Assembly: GCA_964636985.1 (NCBI GenBank)
Contig: CAZWSX010000001.1
Coordinates: 372,001 to 436,000 of the forward strand
DNA: 64,000 nt
From: CAZWSX01 sp964636985
Lineage (GTDB): Bacteria; Planctomycetota; Planctomycetia; Pirellulales; Pirellulaceae
Reading direction: 5' to 3'
In this document: piece after piece, positions 19,135 to 29,100 of the stretch
Numbering within the stretch: the first letter of the stretch is position 1
Layout: every line of letters starts with the position of its first letter
Notes under the pieces: generated by a model
Told to the model about the DNA's origin: nothing
Seen by the model: the letters and a program-made list of their open reading frames with translations, nothing else
Database searches by the model: none
Program-made: the position numbers and the translations under genes

Positions 19135-20076
19135 CTACTTATCGTCGTCCTCTTTGATATCCAGCGAGTAATCAAACTCCACCCACTTCATGGCTCGGCG
19201 GAAGGGTTCGATGCGGAGTTTGATTTCGCCGCCTTGGAAGATGCGGACGGTGCCGCTGGATTGGCTGACGACGATCGCCACGCCGCTGGTGTTCTTGCTG
19301 ATCGCAGCGCCGGCCCAGTGGCGGGCGCCGAGGCCCGCCGACATGACGACGCCTTCGGCCGCGGCGTCGAGTAGCTGGGCTGCTTTTTCGACAATGCCGT
19401 CGGACGAAACGACAAAGGCGCCGTCGAGCACGGCGACTTCTTTGATCGCTTCGCGGACTTTGGGGTCCGACAGGTCACGGTCGGAGCGCGGGTAGCCTTT
19501 GACCGGGTCGAAGCCGGCCGGGTGGCAGTGTTGCAGCACCTTGCGGGTGTCGCCGACGACGAACATCGTCCCGACTCGCTTCCCTTCGCGGCCTTCGCGG
19601 CCGATTTCAATGGCCAGGTCGACCACCGTTTGCAGCGTTTGCAGCGGCACGATCGTGCTGAGTTGCTTTAGGTCGCGCGAGGTCAGACGGCCCAAGTGCT
19701 CATCCAAGCTGATGAAGCTGATCGAGTCGATCTGGTCGACTTCGAAACCGCTATAGAGGGCGACCACGTCGGCGGCCGAGGGGATCACTTCCTGGGCGAC
19801 GGCGGTCAGCAAGACCTGCGTCAGCTTTTCGAGGACCGGCATTTCGGTCATTTCCAGCTTGATCGCCGGAAAGCCTGCCTCGGTGCAGGCGGTCAGTTCT
19901 TCGTCGTTGTTGGCCGCGAAGACGAACTTAGCGTGCTCGCTCTTTTCCTTCAGGTCTTCCCACTGCACGGGACCATCGAGCATCACCAACAGCGCGTCGG
20001 CCTCCGACTCCCGATAGAGCCCCACGGCCATATCAAGAAAAGCGGGAAAATCCTGGCTAAATCGACGGGATTTCAT
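19135..20076 (-). CDS. Diadenylate cyclase, CdaZ-like (PK_C-like plus DisA_N domain)
   Basis: This 313-residue cytoplasmic protein is predicted to make the second messenger c-di-AMP from two ATP. The C-terminal DisA_N domain has AVLDGAFVVSSDG (D218-G219-A220, the DGA motif), GLGARHWAGAAIS (R252-H253-W254) and SQSSGTVRIFQGG. The N-terminal 160 residues look like the pyruvate-kinase C-terminal-type alpha/beta domain seen in archaeal CdaZ enzymes, rather than the coiled coil or helices of DisA or CdaA. The RHR motif of DisA, which contacts ATP, is RHW here, so activity should not be taken for granted. I chose ATG 20076 over an upstream TTG at 20103. The Rpn-type gene follows 14 bases downstream. 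Confidence 0.82.
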   Translation of the reverse strand: MKSRRFSQDFPAFLDMAVGLYRESEADALLVMLDGPVQWEDLKEKSEHAKFVFAANNDEELTACTEAGFPAIKLEMTEMPVLEKLTQVLLTAVAQEVIPSAADVVALYSGFEVDQIDSISFISLDEHLGRLTSRDLKQLSTIVPLQTLQTVVDLAIEIGREGREGKRVGTMFVVGDTRKVLQHCHPAGFDPVKGYPRSDRDLSDPKVREAIKEVAVLDGAFVVSSDGIVEKAAQLLDAAAEGVVMSAGLGARHWAGAAISKNTSGVAIVVSQSSGTVRIFQGGEIKLRIEPFRRAMKWVEFDYSLDIKEDDDK

Positions 20077-20219
20077 CGAGCCTGCGCGGGTGAGAGGCCA
20101 CAAGAAACGAGCGACAGGCGAATCGTACGCCGATCATCCCGGATCGACAACCCGAGCAACAAAGTTCCCACCGCGACATCGCGAAATTGTCACCGCGACG
20201 GGATCAGCGTCCGCGATTT

Positions 20220-21956
20220 TCAGCGGACTTTTTGGGCATTTTCTTTAGCGCGATTCTCTCGCGAGAGCTGAACCGCGCGCATTCCCGGACGCCCGCCGAA
20301 GACGCGCTCGTCGTAGATCGCCAGGGCGTGCAAAGCGTGCCCCTGCGGACCGATCTCCCATTTCGTTCCCTTGCCCGCGGCCAGCACGCCGGTCAGGTAG
20401 TCGAGGGCCCGCAGCAGGCGCGGGTCTTCCAGTTGCGAATCGGGGCACGAGTACACCAGCCACTCCAGCATGTGGCCGGTGGTTTGCACCCGGCGGCCCA
20501 AATCGGGCGCGGCCGCCCGGTAGCGATACCACTGGGTGCTGAAGGCACCATCAGGATTCTGCATCGTGAACAGATAGTCGCGATAGTCGCGGGTGAACTT
20601 GTCCGCCCGAGCGAATTGCCCATCGATCGGCTTGCCGTCCCGGATGCGGTTGTTCACCGCGTAGCTAAGGCCGTTGAGCCGGTGATTCCCGCCGCAGGCG
20701 GCCCCGATGATGGGCTGCTTGAGTTCTTCTTCGATCAGCCGCGAAATGCTCCACATTTCGCCCCGCTCGTCCCGCCAGGTGGCATCCGAGGGGAGATAGT
20801 GCGAAAGAGCCATCAGCTTGAACGTGAGTTCCGTCCGCGGCTTGCAGGTCCGCATTTCGTATTCGAGCAGGTCCTGGACGCGAAACTGCCGCCCTTCGAC
20901 GCGCATCGGGTAGGTGAGTTCGACCCGCGATTGCGCCAACATGGCCAAAAACTGGCCTGGGTGGCCTTGGATTCCCTCGCCAACGTCGGCCGCTATCCGC
21001 CCGTGGTCGAGCTTAAAGAGCCGCTGCCCTTTACCCGCGTAGTTGTAGCAAAGGTAGCCGATGGCGTTCTGCTTTTTGCCGGCGGCGTCGAGGATCGTGG
21101 CGTCGACGCCGTAACCGATCATCGCGTGCATCAATCCCCACGGCGTCCGATCGACGGCCTTCTCGGGGCGTTCGAAGTGATAAGCGAGCACGTCGCGAAT
21201 GCGGTTCCGCCGCGCGAGCATCTCGGGCGGTATCTTCGGCTTGGCTGGTTCGCTTGCCTTGGATGGATCACCTGGCTTGGGCGCGACGGCCTCGGGGAAG
21301 ATCGGCGAAAGGGGGAGCTTGCCGGGTTCTTTGTTCTTGGGCGTCGGAATGGGGTCGTTGTCGACGTGCTCGGTTTTCCCGCTCGAAGGGAGCTTGGTGT
21401 CGTCGGTGATGTCGCCCGTGGCGTCGGTGGGGTCGTCCTCTTCGCTCGCTTCTTCGTCGTCGGCGTCTTCTTCAGTTTCCGTTTCGCCAGCATCGTCCTG
21501 GCCGCATTCTTCGTCGGCAGATGCTTTTTCTTTGCGGGGGCCCTTGAGCTGCGGCTCGTCGGCGGGCGGAGTTGGCTGGTTTGCTTTGTCAGTTTTCGAA
21601 TCGAGCGTCGGGAACGTGAGCGTGATGACCTGGTCGACAAACTTCTCGACTTCACCTTCTTTTTTTACCGGCTCGGGATTGGCAGCCAGCGTGACGGCGG
21701 GATCGGTCACCGGCAGCGACGACGGAACTTTGTTGGCCAGCGGTTCCTTGGGGCGATTCGACTTGGCCTTTTGAGTTGGCGGCGCTTCGGGCTTACTGCC
21801 ACGTTCCTTGGAAACGGGTTCCACCCGCGCAGGACGAAGCTCGACGGCCTCAACGTGCACTGCGCTGAGACTTGCCGTCATTGCCATCGTGGCAACGAGC
21901 AGGGCCTTGCGCCGGTCATGCTTCAAAGACGAAAAACACCGCGAAAAACCGCGCAT
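20220..21956 (-). CDS. Exported protein with Pro/Lys/Asp-rich linker and alpha-toroid-like domain
   Basis: This is a 578-residue protein. A basic N-terminus and hydrophobic segment (ALLVATMAMTASLSAVHVEA) suggest export. Residues about 40-270 are low complexity: first Lys/Pro-rich, then very acidic (DEECGQDDAGETETEEDADDEE). The C-terminal 300 residues are compact and helical. They repeat motifs such as LMALSHYLPSD, FTMQNPDGAFSTQWYRYR, TTGHMLEWLVYS and GPQGHALHALAIYD, which recall alpha/alpha-toroid folds of the prenyltransferase or squalene cyclase type. No catalytic DDTA-like motif is clear, so I do not assign activity. ATG 21956 was preferred to an ATG 12 codons earlier because it starts closer to the signal. 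A long open frame on the opposite strand is only its shadow. Confidence 0.72.
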   Translation of the reverse strand: MRGFSRCFSSLKHDRRKALLVATMAMTASLSAVHVEAVELRPARVEPVSKERGSKPEAPPTQKAKSNRPKEPLANKVPSSLPVTDPAVTLAANPEPVKKEGEVEKFVDQVITLTFPTLDSKTDKANQPTPPADEPQLKGPRKEKASADEECGQDDAGETETEEDADDEEASEEDDPTDATGDITDDTKLPSSGKTEHVDNDPIPTPKNKEPGKLPLSPIFPEAVAPKPGDPSKASEPAKPKIPPEMLARRNRIRDVLAYHFERPEKAVDRTPWGLMHAMIGYGVDATILDAAGKKQNAIGYLCYNYAGKGQRLFKLDHGRIAADVGEGIQGHPGQFLAMLAQSRVELTYPMRVEGRQFRVQDLLEYEMRTCKPRTELTFKLMALSHYLPSDATWRDERGEMWSISRLIEEELKQPIIGAACGGNHRLNGLSYAVNNRIRDGKPIDGQFARADKFTRDYRDYLFTMQNPDGAFSTQWYRYRAAAPDLGRRVQTTGHMLEWLVYSCPDSQLEDPRLLRALDYLTGVLAAGKGTKWEIGPQGHALHALAIYDERVFGGRPGMRAVQLSRENRAKENAQKVR

Positions 21957-22200
21957 GGCTGTCCATTCATGCGGAAGCGACAAATCATCCATTCGGGCCG
22001 GAAGAGTACCGCTCCCGCACAGGCGTCACAAGAGCGAAACGCCGGTGAAGTAATCGCAACAGAAGCGGCTGGTTTGTCGCAAGACGATGATTGCCAAGCA
22101 CTTGCGACGCGCGTTTCAGCACCGGCTAGCACTGCCGTATCATGACTGAGTCGGCGCCACTACAGCCGCAACCGGCGCACTTTCCCTGGAGTCGCTTTCC

Positions 22201-22776
22201 GTGCCATCACGATTTCTCACTCTCATGATCAGCTCTTTCGCGGTGGCGCTTGCAACCGGATGCGACTCCAAGCCGCCAGCTACGGTGCCGGTTGTAACGA
22301 GCGCTCCTGCTAGCCCCAACGCGGCGTTGCTCGACGAGATGAACGCCTCGCCGGCCTGGTTTCACGCCAAGAAGACGCGGCCGATCTGGACCAAGGAACT
22401 AACGGCCGACGAGCAAGTCCAAACGCTCGAAGGCCTGGAGACCGTGAAGGCCGGCCATTACCTCTGCCGCGGCGAGGCCGGCGACATCTGGCCGCAAACG
22501 AAAGAGCAACTCGACAAGCGATACACGGCGACCGAGGAAACGTCGTCTGACGGTTGGACCAAATACAATCCTCGCGCCGATGCCCAAGGCGTGATGGCCG
22601 TTCAGGTGAACCACGCCTTCGATGTTGAAACGAGTTGGGGCCAACTCAAGGGGAAGCCCGGCGACTACCTGGTCAAAAACTTCCAGGATCGCGAGACGAA
22701 GTACCCGGCCGACGTGTGGATCGTTGACCAGAAGCTCTTCGGCGAGACCTACGCGACGGTCGACGACAGCCAATAG
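22201..22776 (+). CDS. Small lipoprotein with PGDYLV motif, unknown function
   Basis: This 191-residue protein has a signal peptide ending in the lipobox ATGC (Cys21 from the GTG start). The mature part holds TVKAGHYLCRGEAGDIWPQTKEQL and, near the C-terminus, KPGDYLVKNFQDRE with DVWIVDQKLFGETYATVDD. This PGD-x-hydrophobic plus 'F..TY' pattern occurs in many short uncharacterised bacterial and phage proteins, and gives no function. The GTG at 22201 is used as start; a nearby ATG at 22225 would give a very short leader. A strong hairpin follows the stop. Confidence 0.7.
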   Translation: MPSRFLTLMISSFAVALATGCDSKPPATVPVVTSAPASPNAALLDEMNASPAWFHAKKTRPIWTKELTADEQVQTLEGLETVKAGHYLCRGEAGDIWPQTKEQLDKRYTATEETSSDGWTKYNPRADAQGVMAVQVNHAFDVETSWGQLKGKPGDYLVKNFQDRETKYPADVWIVDQKLFGETYATVDDSQ

Positions 22777-22778
22777 AA

Positions 22779-22807
22779 AAGGGCGAGTCCTTCTCGAACT
22801 CGCCCTT
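22779..22807. terminator. Bidirectional hairpin between convergent genes
   Basis: A perfect 10-base-pair stem, AAGGGCGAGT/ACTCGCCCTT, with a 9-base loop lies three bases past the lipoprotein stop and just before the convergent DUF1080 gene end. The flanking A-tract gives Ts on the minus strand, so it probably terminates both genes. Confidence 0.75.
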
Positions 22808-22838
22808 CGCGTTGCTTAGTTCTTTTGATCCACGTGCA

Positions 22839-23831
22839 CTACTTCTTTACCACCCAGATGTTGCGGAAGACCACCGGGTTGCCGTGGTCCTGCAAATAGA
22901 GGTGATCCGGATCGGGACCTTCGGGATGGTGGCCCGGCGTGCCCGCTTTGAGTTCGAGGTTGTCGTGGATCGTCACGCCGTTGTGCTTAATCGTGATCCG
23001 GGCGGGCGTCGTCTTCTTTCCGTCGGCGTCGTACTTGGCCGCTTTGAAATCGATGTCGTAGGTTTGCCAGGTGAGCGGAGGCAGGCACATGTTCACGGCC
23101 GGCTTGCTGATCGAGTAGATCCCGCCGCACTCGTTGTCGGCCCCTTCCAGACCGAACGAATCGAGCACTTGGATTTCGTAACGGCCCTGAGCGTACACCC
23201 CACTGTTGCCCCGGCCCTGGCCACGCGACTTAGGCATGTACGGCGTGCGGAACTCGATGTGGAGCGTGTGATCGTTGAGCAGTTCCTTGCTCTCGGGGTT
23301 GCTGGAAGCGAGGAGCTTCTCGCCGCCGATTTCGACGATCTTGCCGTTGTTGAAGTTGTCGGCGGTTGTGCCGTCGAACAGCACAATCGCGCCTTGCGGG
23401 GCTTTCGCACCGAGCGTCGGCGACTTGCGAACCTTCTTGGTGAGTTCGGCGACTTGTTCCTCGCCGTGCTTCACGGTGATCACGCCCCCTTTGACGGTGG
23501 CGGTAAATTCATCCCCTTTGATGGTCAGAACGCCGTCGGAAGCTTTGCCATTTCCTCTTTTGACTTCGTCACCGCGGCTCCAACCTTCGCCTGGCAAGCC
23601 GCCCTTGTAGCCGACGATCTCGAACTGGTCGTCGCCTTGAGCGATGATCTGGGCGCCCCAAACGTCCCCTTCTTTGTTCTTGCCGACGTATTCGCCTTGC
23701 AGATCGTAGTCGACGCCCACCTTGGCTGGATCGGCTTCGGCCGGATCGCCTGCCGCACGCGCCTTCATCCCGATCCCGGACATCAGACAAGAAACGATTG
23801 CCAATACGCACCACCAACCAATACGACGCAT
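22839..23831 (-). CDS. DUF1080 (3-keto-disaccharide hydrolase-like) exported protein
   Basis: This 330-residue protein has a signal peptide (MRRIGWWCVLAIVSCLMSG) and a jelly-roll DUF1080 domain from about residue 145. Seen motifs are VLFDGTTADNF, LHIEFRTPY, GNSGVYAQGRYEIQVLDSFG, TYDIDFKAAK and PVVFRNIWVVKK. Family members act on oligosaccharides in the periplasm, and some hydrolyse 3-keto-glycosides. The middle part (about 35-140) adds a beta-rich segment (YVGKNKEGDVWGAQIIAQGDDQFEIVGY). AGGAG eight bases before ATG 23831 fixes the start; frames extending upstream are not used. It is encoded alone, divergent from gap. Confidence 0.88.
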   Translation of the reverse strand: MRRIGWWCVLAIVSCLMSGIGMKARAAGDPAEADPAKVGVDYDLQGEYVGKNKEGDVWGAQIIAQGDDQFEIVGYKGGLPGEGWSRGDEVKRGNGKASDGVLTIKGDEFTATVKGGVITVKHGEEQVAELTKKVRKSPTLGAKAPQGAIVLFDGTTADNFNNGKIVEIGGEKLLASSNPESKELLNDHTLHIEFRTPYMPKSRGQGRGNSGVYAQGRYEIQVLDSFGLEGADNECGGIYSISKPAVNMCLPPLTWQTYDIDFKAAKYDADGKKTTPARITIKHNGVTIHDNLELKAGTPGHHPEGPDPDHLYLQDHGNPVVFRNIWVVKK

Positions 23832-24218
23832 CGCGAAAACTCCTGACGGGATGAAAAAAGTTCCAATGGAAAGCATAGTCCGATTCGCGCCGGGCGGCGG
23901 ACGTGTTTGGCTCGTCCAAGTTGGGTAGGCCGACCATTGCGCATCGAACCGCCATTGTTGGCGCGCCTAGGGATGGCCACAAGCCAATGCCGCTTACGGG
24001 GAAGGTGACAAACGCCGTCATCTAAGGGAAAGCGTTGAAGGGGGTACTCGCCGCCGTTAGTCGGCGTGTGGACTCGCATATCGGGGGAATTCGCCCTAAA
24101 ATAGCTCGCTTTACTCGTCTGAAAAATGTTTCCTGAACGGCGGGAAGATTAAGGCGACTCGTTTTCTCGGCGGTTTGCAGTTTCGAAGCAGCCGCGCCTT
24201 TCACACAGGAGATCGGTT
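23832..24218. other. Intergenic region between the divergent DUF1080 and gap genes
   Basis: This 387-base gap should hold the two divergent promoters. TAAAAT near 24097 could be a -10 box for gap, but no -35 at the right spacing is visible. No gene or RNA is supported. Confidence 0.4.
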
Positions 24219-25253
24219 GTGGCTATTCGCGTTGGGATTAATGGTTTCGGCCGCATTGGGCGTCTGACGTTCCGCAACCTGCTGGAACGCAAAGGCGAGT
24301 TCGACGTCGTCGCCATCAACGACCTCACGAGCATTCCGATGAATGCGACGCTGCTGAAGTACGACAGCGTTCACGGCAAGCTCGCCGCGAAGGTGAGTTG
24401 CGACGAAGAAAAGAAGACCATCACGGTCGGCGACAAGACGGTCCAAGTGCTGCAAGTCCGCAACCCCGCTGAACTCCCCTGGGGCAAGCTGGGCGTCGAC
24501 ATCGTCATCGAAAGCACGGGCGTCTTCACCGGGCGATCCAAAGACGGCAAGCCGGGTTACGACACCCACTTGGAAGGCGGCGCGAAGAAGGTTGTTCTTT
24601 CGGCCCCTGCCAAAGACGGCGCCGACCTGACCTGCGTGATCGGCGTCAACGACGACAAGATCACCAAGGACATGAAGTGCATCAGCAACGCCAGCTGCAC
24701 CACCAACTGCCTGGCTCCTGTCGCCAAGGTGCTGCACGAGAGCTTCGGGATCGAGTCGGGCTTGATGACGACCGTCCACGCCTACACGAACGACCAACGC
24801 GTGCAGGACCTGACACACGAAGACCCCTATCGTGCCCGCGCCGCCGCGGTGAACATCATCCCCAGCACCACCGGTGCCGCGAAGGCAGTCGGCCTGGTGT
24901 TGCCTGCCCTCAAGGGCAAGCTGACCGGCTTCTCGATGCGTGTTCCGGTTCCAACCGGTAGCGTGGTCGACCTCACGGTGAACCTGTCGAAGGAAACGAC
25001 CGCTGCTGAAATCAACGCCGCGATGAAGGCCGCCGCCGAAGGGCCGCTGAAAGGCATCTTGGCTTATAGCGAAGATCCGCTCGTCTCGAGCGACATCATC
25101 GACGACCCTCACAGCTCGATCTTTGTCAGCGACTGGACGACCGTCCTCGGCGACAAAGGCAAGTTCTGCAAGGTCATGAGCTGGTACGACAACGAATGGG
25201 GCTACAGCTGCCGCACCGCCGACCTGGTCGCCAAGCTGGGTAAGATGCTGTAA
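24219..25253 (+). CDS. gap: Glyceraldehyde-3-phosphate dehydrogenase, type I
   Basis: This 344-residue glycolytic enzyme converts glyceraldehyde 3-phosphate to 1,3-bisphosphoglycerate with NAD. It shows the Rossmann motif INGFGRIGRLTFRN, catalytic Cys160 in SNASCTTNC, the His in TTVHAYTNDQ, and the C-terminal WYDNEWGYSCR. The length is normal. The start is GTG, set by AGGAG (24207-24211) about seven bases upstream. Codon use is strongly biased, as expected for a highly expressed gene. It is followed by a strong terminator and is monocistronic. Confidence 0.97.
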   Translation: MAIRVGINGFGRIGRLTFRNLLERKGEFDVVAINDLTSIPMNATLLKYDSVHGKLAAKVSCDEEKKTITVGDKTVQVLQVRNPAELPWGKLGVDIVIESTGVFTGRSKDGKPGYDTHLEGGAKKVVLSAPAKDGADLTCVIGVNDDKITKDMKCISNASCTTNCLAPVAKVLHESFGIESGLMTTVHAYTNDQRVQDLTHEDPYRARAAAVNIIPSTTGAAKAVGLVLPALKGKLTGFSMRVPVPTGSVVDLTVNLSKETTAAEINAAMKAAAEGPLKGILAYSEDPLVSSDIIDDPHSSIFVSDWTTVLGDKGKFCKVMSWYDNEWGYSCRTADLVAKLGKML

Positions 25254-25283
25254 GCGATCGCTTTGCCGATAGTTGGACCAATG

Positions 25284-25318
25284 AAAACGCCCCGCAAATG
25301 CGGGGCGTTTTTTTTGTT
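25284..25318 (+). terminator. Intrinsic terminator of gap
   Basis: A 12-base-pair stem, AAAACGCCCCGC/GCGGGGCGTTTT, with an AAAT loop is followed by a T-run. It begins 30 bases after the gap stop codon. This is the clearest rho-independent terminator in the window. Confidence 0.92.
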
Positions 25319-25399
25319 CGACGATCACAAGGGCGTGGTTAGCCCGCTCCCCCTCGGATATCCCTGCCTGCGATAGACTTCACTTCAGGAGGCCGCACC

Positions 25400-26095
25400 G
25401 TGCTGACCATTCGCAAGGCCAACGATCGTGGTCATACGAACCATGATTGGCTCGATTCGTACCACACGTTTTCGTTTTCCGATTACCACGACGAACGCTT
25501 CATGGGCTTTCGTTCGCTGCGGGCGATTAACGAAGATGTGATTGCGCCGGGGAAGGGTTTCGACATGCATGCCCACAGCGACGTGGAGATCATCACGTAC
25601 GTCTTAGCAGGTGAGTTGCAGCACCAAGACGATCTTGGCAATACGGCGGTGCTCCGAGCGGGTGAAGTCCAACGGATCAGCGCCGGTGCTGGGATCAACC
25701 ACAGCGAGTTCAATCCTTCAACTGCTGAACCGGTCCACCTTTACCAGATTTGGATCGAGCCTGATCGCAAAGGGCGCTTGCCGCGCTACGATCAACGTCT
25801 GTTTCCTGCAGAGGAGAGACGCTGGAATTCGCAACTGATCGCATCGCCAGATGGAGATCACGGCAGCATCAGAATCAATCAGCAGGTTGCCGTGTTCCTT
25901 AGCACGTTGTCGTTTGGGCACACGATCCAATTCCCTATGCCCAACGACGGTTGGTTACAGATCCTGCGCGGGGCAGCCCGAGTCAATGGCCATCGCGTCG
26001 ACGCGGGCGATGGCATTGCGATCGCGCGTGAGCCGAACCTCGAGATCGAGGCGGCGGCAGTTGGCGTCGAAGTGATGATGTTTCAATTTCCGTAG
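25400..26095 (+). CDS. Pirin family protein (YhhW/YhaK-type bicupin)
   Basis: This 231-residue bicupin has HTFSFSDYHD at the N-terminus, H57 and H59 in GFDMHAHSDVE, and H101 and E103 in INHSEFN. These are the metal ligands at the same positions as in E. coli YhhW, which has quercetin 2,3-dioxygenase activity in vitro. The physiological role of such pirins is unsettled. The start is GTG 25400 with a perfect AGGAGG at 25386-25391. It is monocistronic and converges on the RND pump gene. Confidence 0.92.
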   Translation: MLTIRKANDRGHTNHDWLDSYHTFSFSDYHDERFMGFRSLRAINEDVIAPGKGFDMHAHSDVEIITYVLAGELQHQDDLGNTAVLRAGEVQRISAGAGINHSEFNPSTAEPVHLYQIWIEPDRKGRLPRYDQRLFPAEERRWNSQLIASPDGDHGSIRINQQVAVFLSTLSFGHTIQFPMPNDGWLQILRGAARVNGHRVDAGDGIAIAREPNLEIEAAAVGVEVMMFQFP

Positions 26096-26116
26096 TCGGA
26101 ACGGCGCCGCGTTCGA

Positions 26117-29100
26117 CTACCGCTTAGGCGCAAACATCTTCGCAATCGCTGCCGATATCTGCGAGAACCGATCCTGCCACCGGATGGTGGAGGGCGTTGG
26201 GACTTCGGCTGCGATGACGGCTTCCCCGTTCACGTCGGCATGGCCTGCCCCTTCAAGAGACGCCGGCGACGTCGGAGCCGTTTTTCCCAAGACCCATTGA
26301 ATGCAGAAGTAAAACACGGGTGTGAAGAACAAGCCGAATAGTGTCACGCCGAGCATCCCCCAAAACACGGCCGTACCGATTGCCCGCCGCATTTCGGCGC
26401 CCGCCCCTTGCGCGAATACCAGCGGCACCACGCCGAGGATGAATGCCAGGCTCGTCATGATGATCGGTCGCAGCCGCAAGCGGCATGCTTCGACCACTGC
26501 CTGAAATGCGGTCCGCCCTTCGGATTGCAGCTGACGGGCGAACTCGACGATGAGAATCGCGTTCTTACTTGCCAAACCAATTAGCACGACCAAACCGATC
26601 TGGGTGAAAACGTTGTTGTCGCCGCCAATCAGCCAGAGGCCGCCGACCGCTGAGAACAAACACATGGGAACGATTAGCACGACCGCCAACGGCATCGTCC
26701 AGCTTTCGTACTGGGCAGCCAGTACCAGGTAAACGAACACCGTTCCCAGCACGAATACAAACACGGCGTTGTTGCCGGTCATTTGCTGTTGCAGCGAGAG
26801 GTCGGTCCATTCGTAGCCGATCCCTTGCGGCAACTCGGTGTTGGCAAGGTGATCCATCATCGCCAAGGCTTCGCCAGTCGTCGTTCCCGGGAAGAGGGCG
26901 CCGTTGATGTCGGCCGCGGGGAACATGTTGTAGCGGGAGACGACCGCCGGCCCCACCACGTCTTTGACTGTGAGGATCGACCCGAGCGGGACCATGTCGC
27001 CGGTCGAGTTGCGGACCTTGAGCCGGCGGATGTCGTCGCTGGTTGCGCGGAATGAGGTATCGGCCTGCACGTTCACTTGCCAGTTGCGGCTGAACCGCGT
27101 GAAGTCGTTCACGTACGACGTTCCCAGATATCCCGAAAGGGACTGGAACACGTCGCTCAACTGCACGCCGGCGCTTTTGGCTTTGGTGCGGTCGATCTCC
27201 AGGTACAGTTGGGGTTCATTGATGCGGAACGTGCTGAACGTGATGAAGCGCTTCTGGGCCATCGCGGCCGCCATGTAGTTGTCGAGCGCGCCATTCAGGG
27301 CTTCCAACCCCTGCCCCGTTTTGTCCTGCACTTGCAGCTTGAAACCGGAAGAGTTCCCCAAGCCGTCGACAGGCGGCGCATTGAGCACCATGATTGTGGC
27401 GTCTTGAATGCCCGCCAGCCGGCCTGTGATCGCCTGTTGAATCGCGGTCGCGTACTGCGCACGATCGCGGCTTCGCTCGGCGAATGGCTTGAGCGAGAGG
27501 AACATCGTGCCCGCGTTGGAGATGTTCGATCCGTTGAGCAGCGAGAACCCCGGCACGTTGATCGTGTGGCCCACGCCAGGAGTTTCGATCGCAATGTTGC
27601 CAATTTCGGTCATCACCTTTTCGGTCCGGTCGAGGCTCGCGCCGTCGGGCAACTGCGCGAAGATAATCAGGTAGCCCTTGTCCTGTTCCGGAATGAAGCC
27701 GGTGGGAACGCGATTGAAGCCGACATTCGTCAGAACCATCAGGCCGCCGTATAGGATCAGCATCACCACCGATAGCCGCACGACCCATTTGACCGTTGCC
27801 CCGTAAAGATGCTCGACCGTTTCGAACCCTTTGTTGAAGAGCCACAAAAAGCCTTTCAGGAACAGTCGCACCGGCCAATTGACAATCGTGCCGGCAATCC
27901 AGGCCATGGTGAACAGCGTTAGTTGGCCTGCTCGTGGCAGCCAGGCTTCGGAGACGCCGAAACGAATGAGCCAGGCTTCGAGCCCCCATGCTTGATGGTG
28001 GGCCACATGTTCGATGTGGCTGCCGTGCCCAACGACCGGCAGGCCGAGCCATGGCTGCACCCAGTCGTAAAAGAACCAGACCAAGACAATTCCGAAGGCC
28101 GCGCCGACGCCCCACCAGGGCAGTGCTTCTTTGCTGTCGTGGTGATCGGTATGGTGTGCTGCTCGTTCGAAAATCTGCACGGCGCGTGAGGGGGTCATCG
28201 TCATGGCGTTGATGGCCGAGATGACCGTGCTGGCCGCGATCGTGAGCGCGAACTGCCGATAGAACTGCCCGGTGATGCCGGGAATAAAGGCCGTCGGAAT
28301 GAACACCGAGCTGAGCACGAGCGTGATAGCGATGATCGGCCCCGTGACCTCTTCCATCGCCTTGATGGTCGCTTCGCGCGCGTTGTAGCCTTTGGCGAGC
28401 CAGCGCTCGACGTTTTCCAGCACCACGATCGCGTCGTCGACCACAATCCCGATCGCCAGTACGAGCCCGAACAGCGTCAGGTTGTTGAGCGAAAAGCCCA
28501 TCACGCCCATGATCGCGAACGTTCCGATGAGCGAGACGGGGACGTCGATCATCGGCAGGATGGTCGCCTTCCAGTCTTGTAGGAACAACAGCACGACAAC
28601 GAACACCAGCAGGAACGCTTCGATGAGGGTGTGATACACGGCGGCGATCGATTCGTCGACGAAGACAGTCGTGTCGTAGACGATCTCGTAGTCGAGGCCG
28701 ACCGGGAAGTCTTTTTTCAGCTTCTCCATCGTCGCGCGGATGGCCTGCGCCGTTTGAAGCGCGTTGGACCCTGGCTGCTGGAATGCTACCAAGCCGACGC
28801 TCGGTTTGCCGTCGAGGTCATTGCTGGAGTCGTAACTTCTAGCGCCGAGCTCGATGCGGGCGACCTCGTCCAACCGCACGACCTGGCCGTCGGCTCCTGT
28901 TTTTACAATGACCCGGCCGAACTCGTGTTCGTCCAGCAAGCGACCTTGCGTGCTGACGGAGAGCTGAAACTGGGCGGTGCTTGTGGTTGGCGGCTGGCCG
29001 ATTCGCCCGGCGGCGACTTGGACGTTTTGTTCCGAAAGGGCCTTAATGACGTCGCCGGCGTTCATATTCCGCGAGGCGAGTTGCTCGGGGTCGAGCCAAA

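Noticed and set aside
20187..22145. Long open frame on the plus strand opposite the exported 578-residue protein
   Set aside because: It is antisense to a gene with signal peptide, coherent domains and normal composition. Its translation is Val/Arg/Gly-rich with no motif, as expected from a GC-rich shadow frame.
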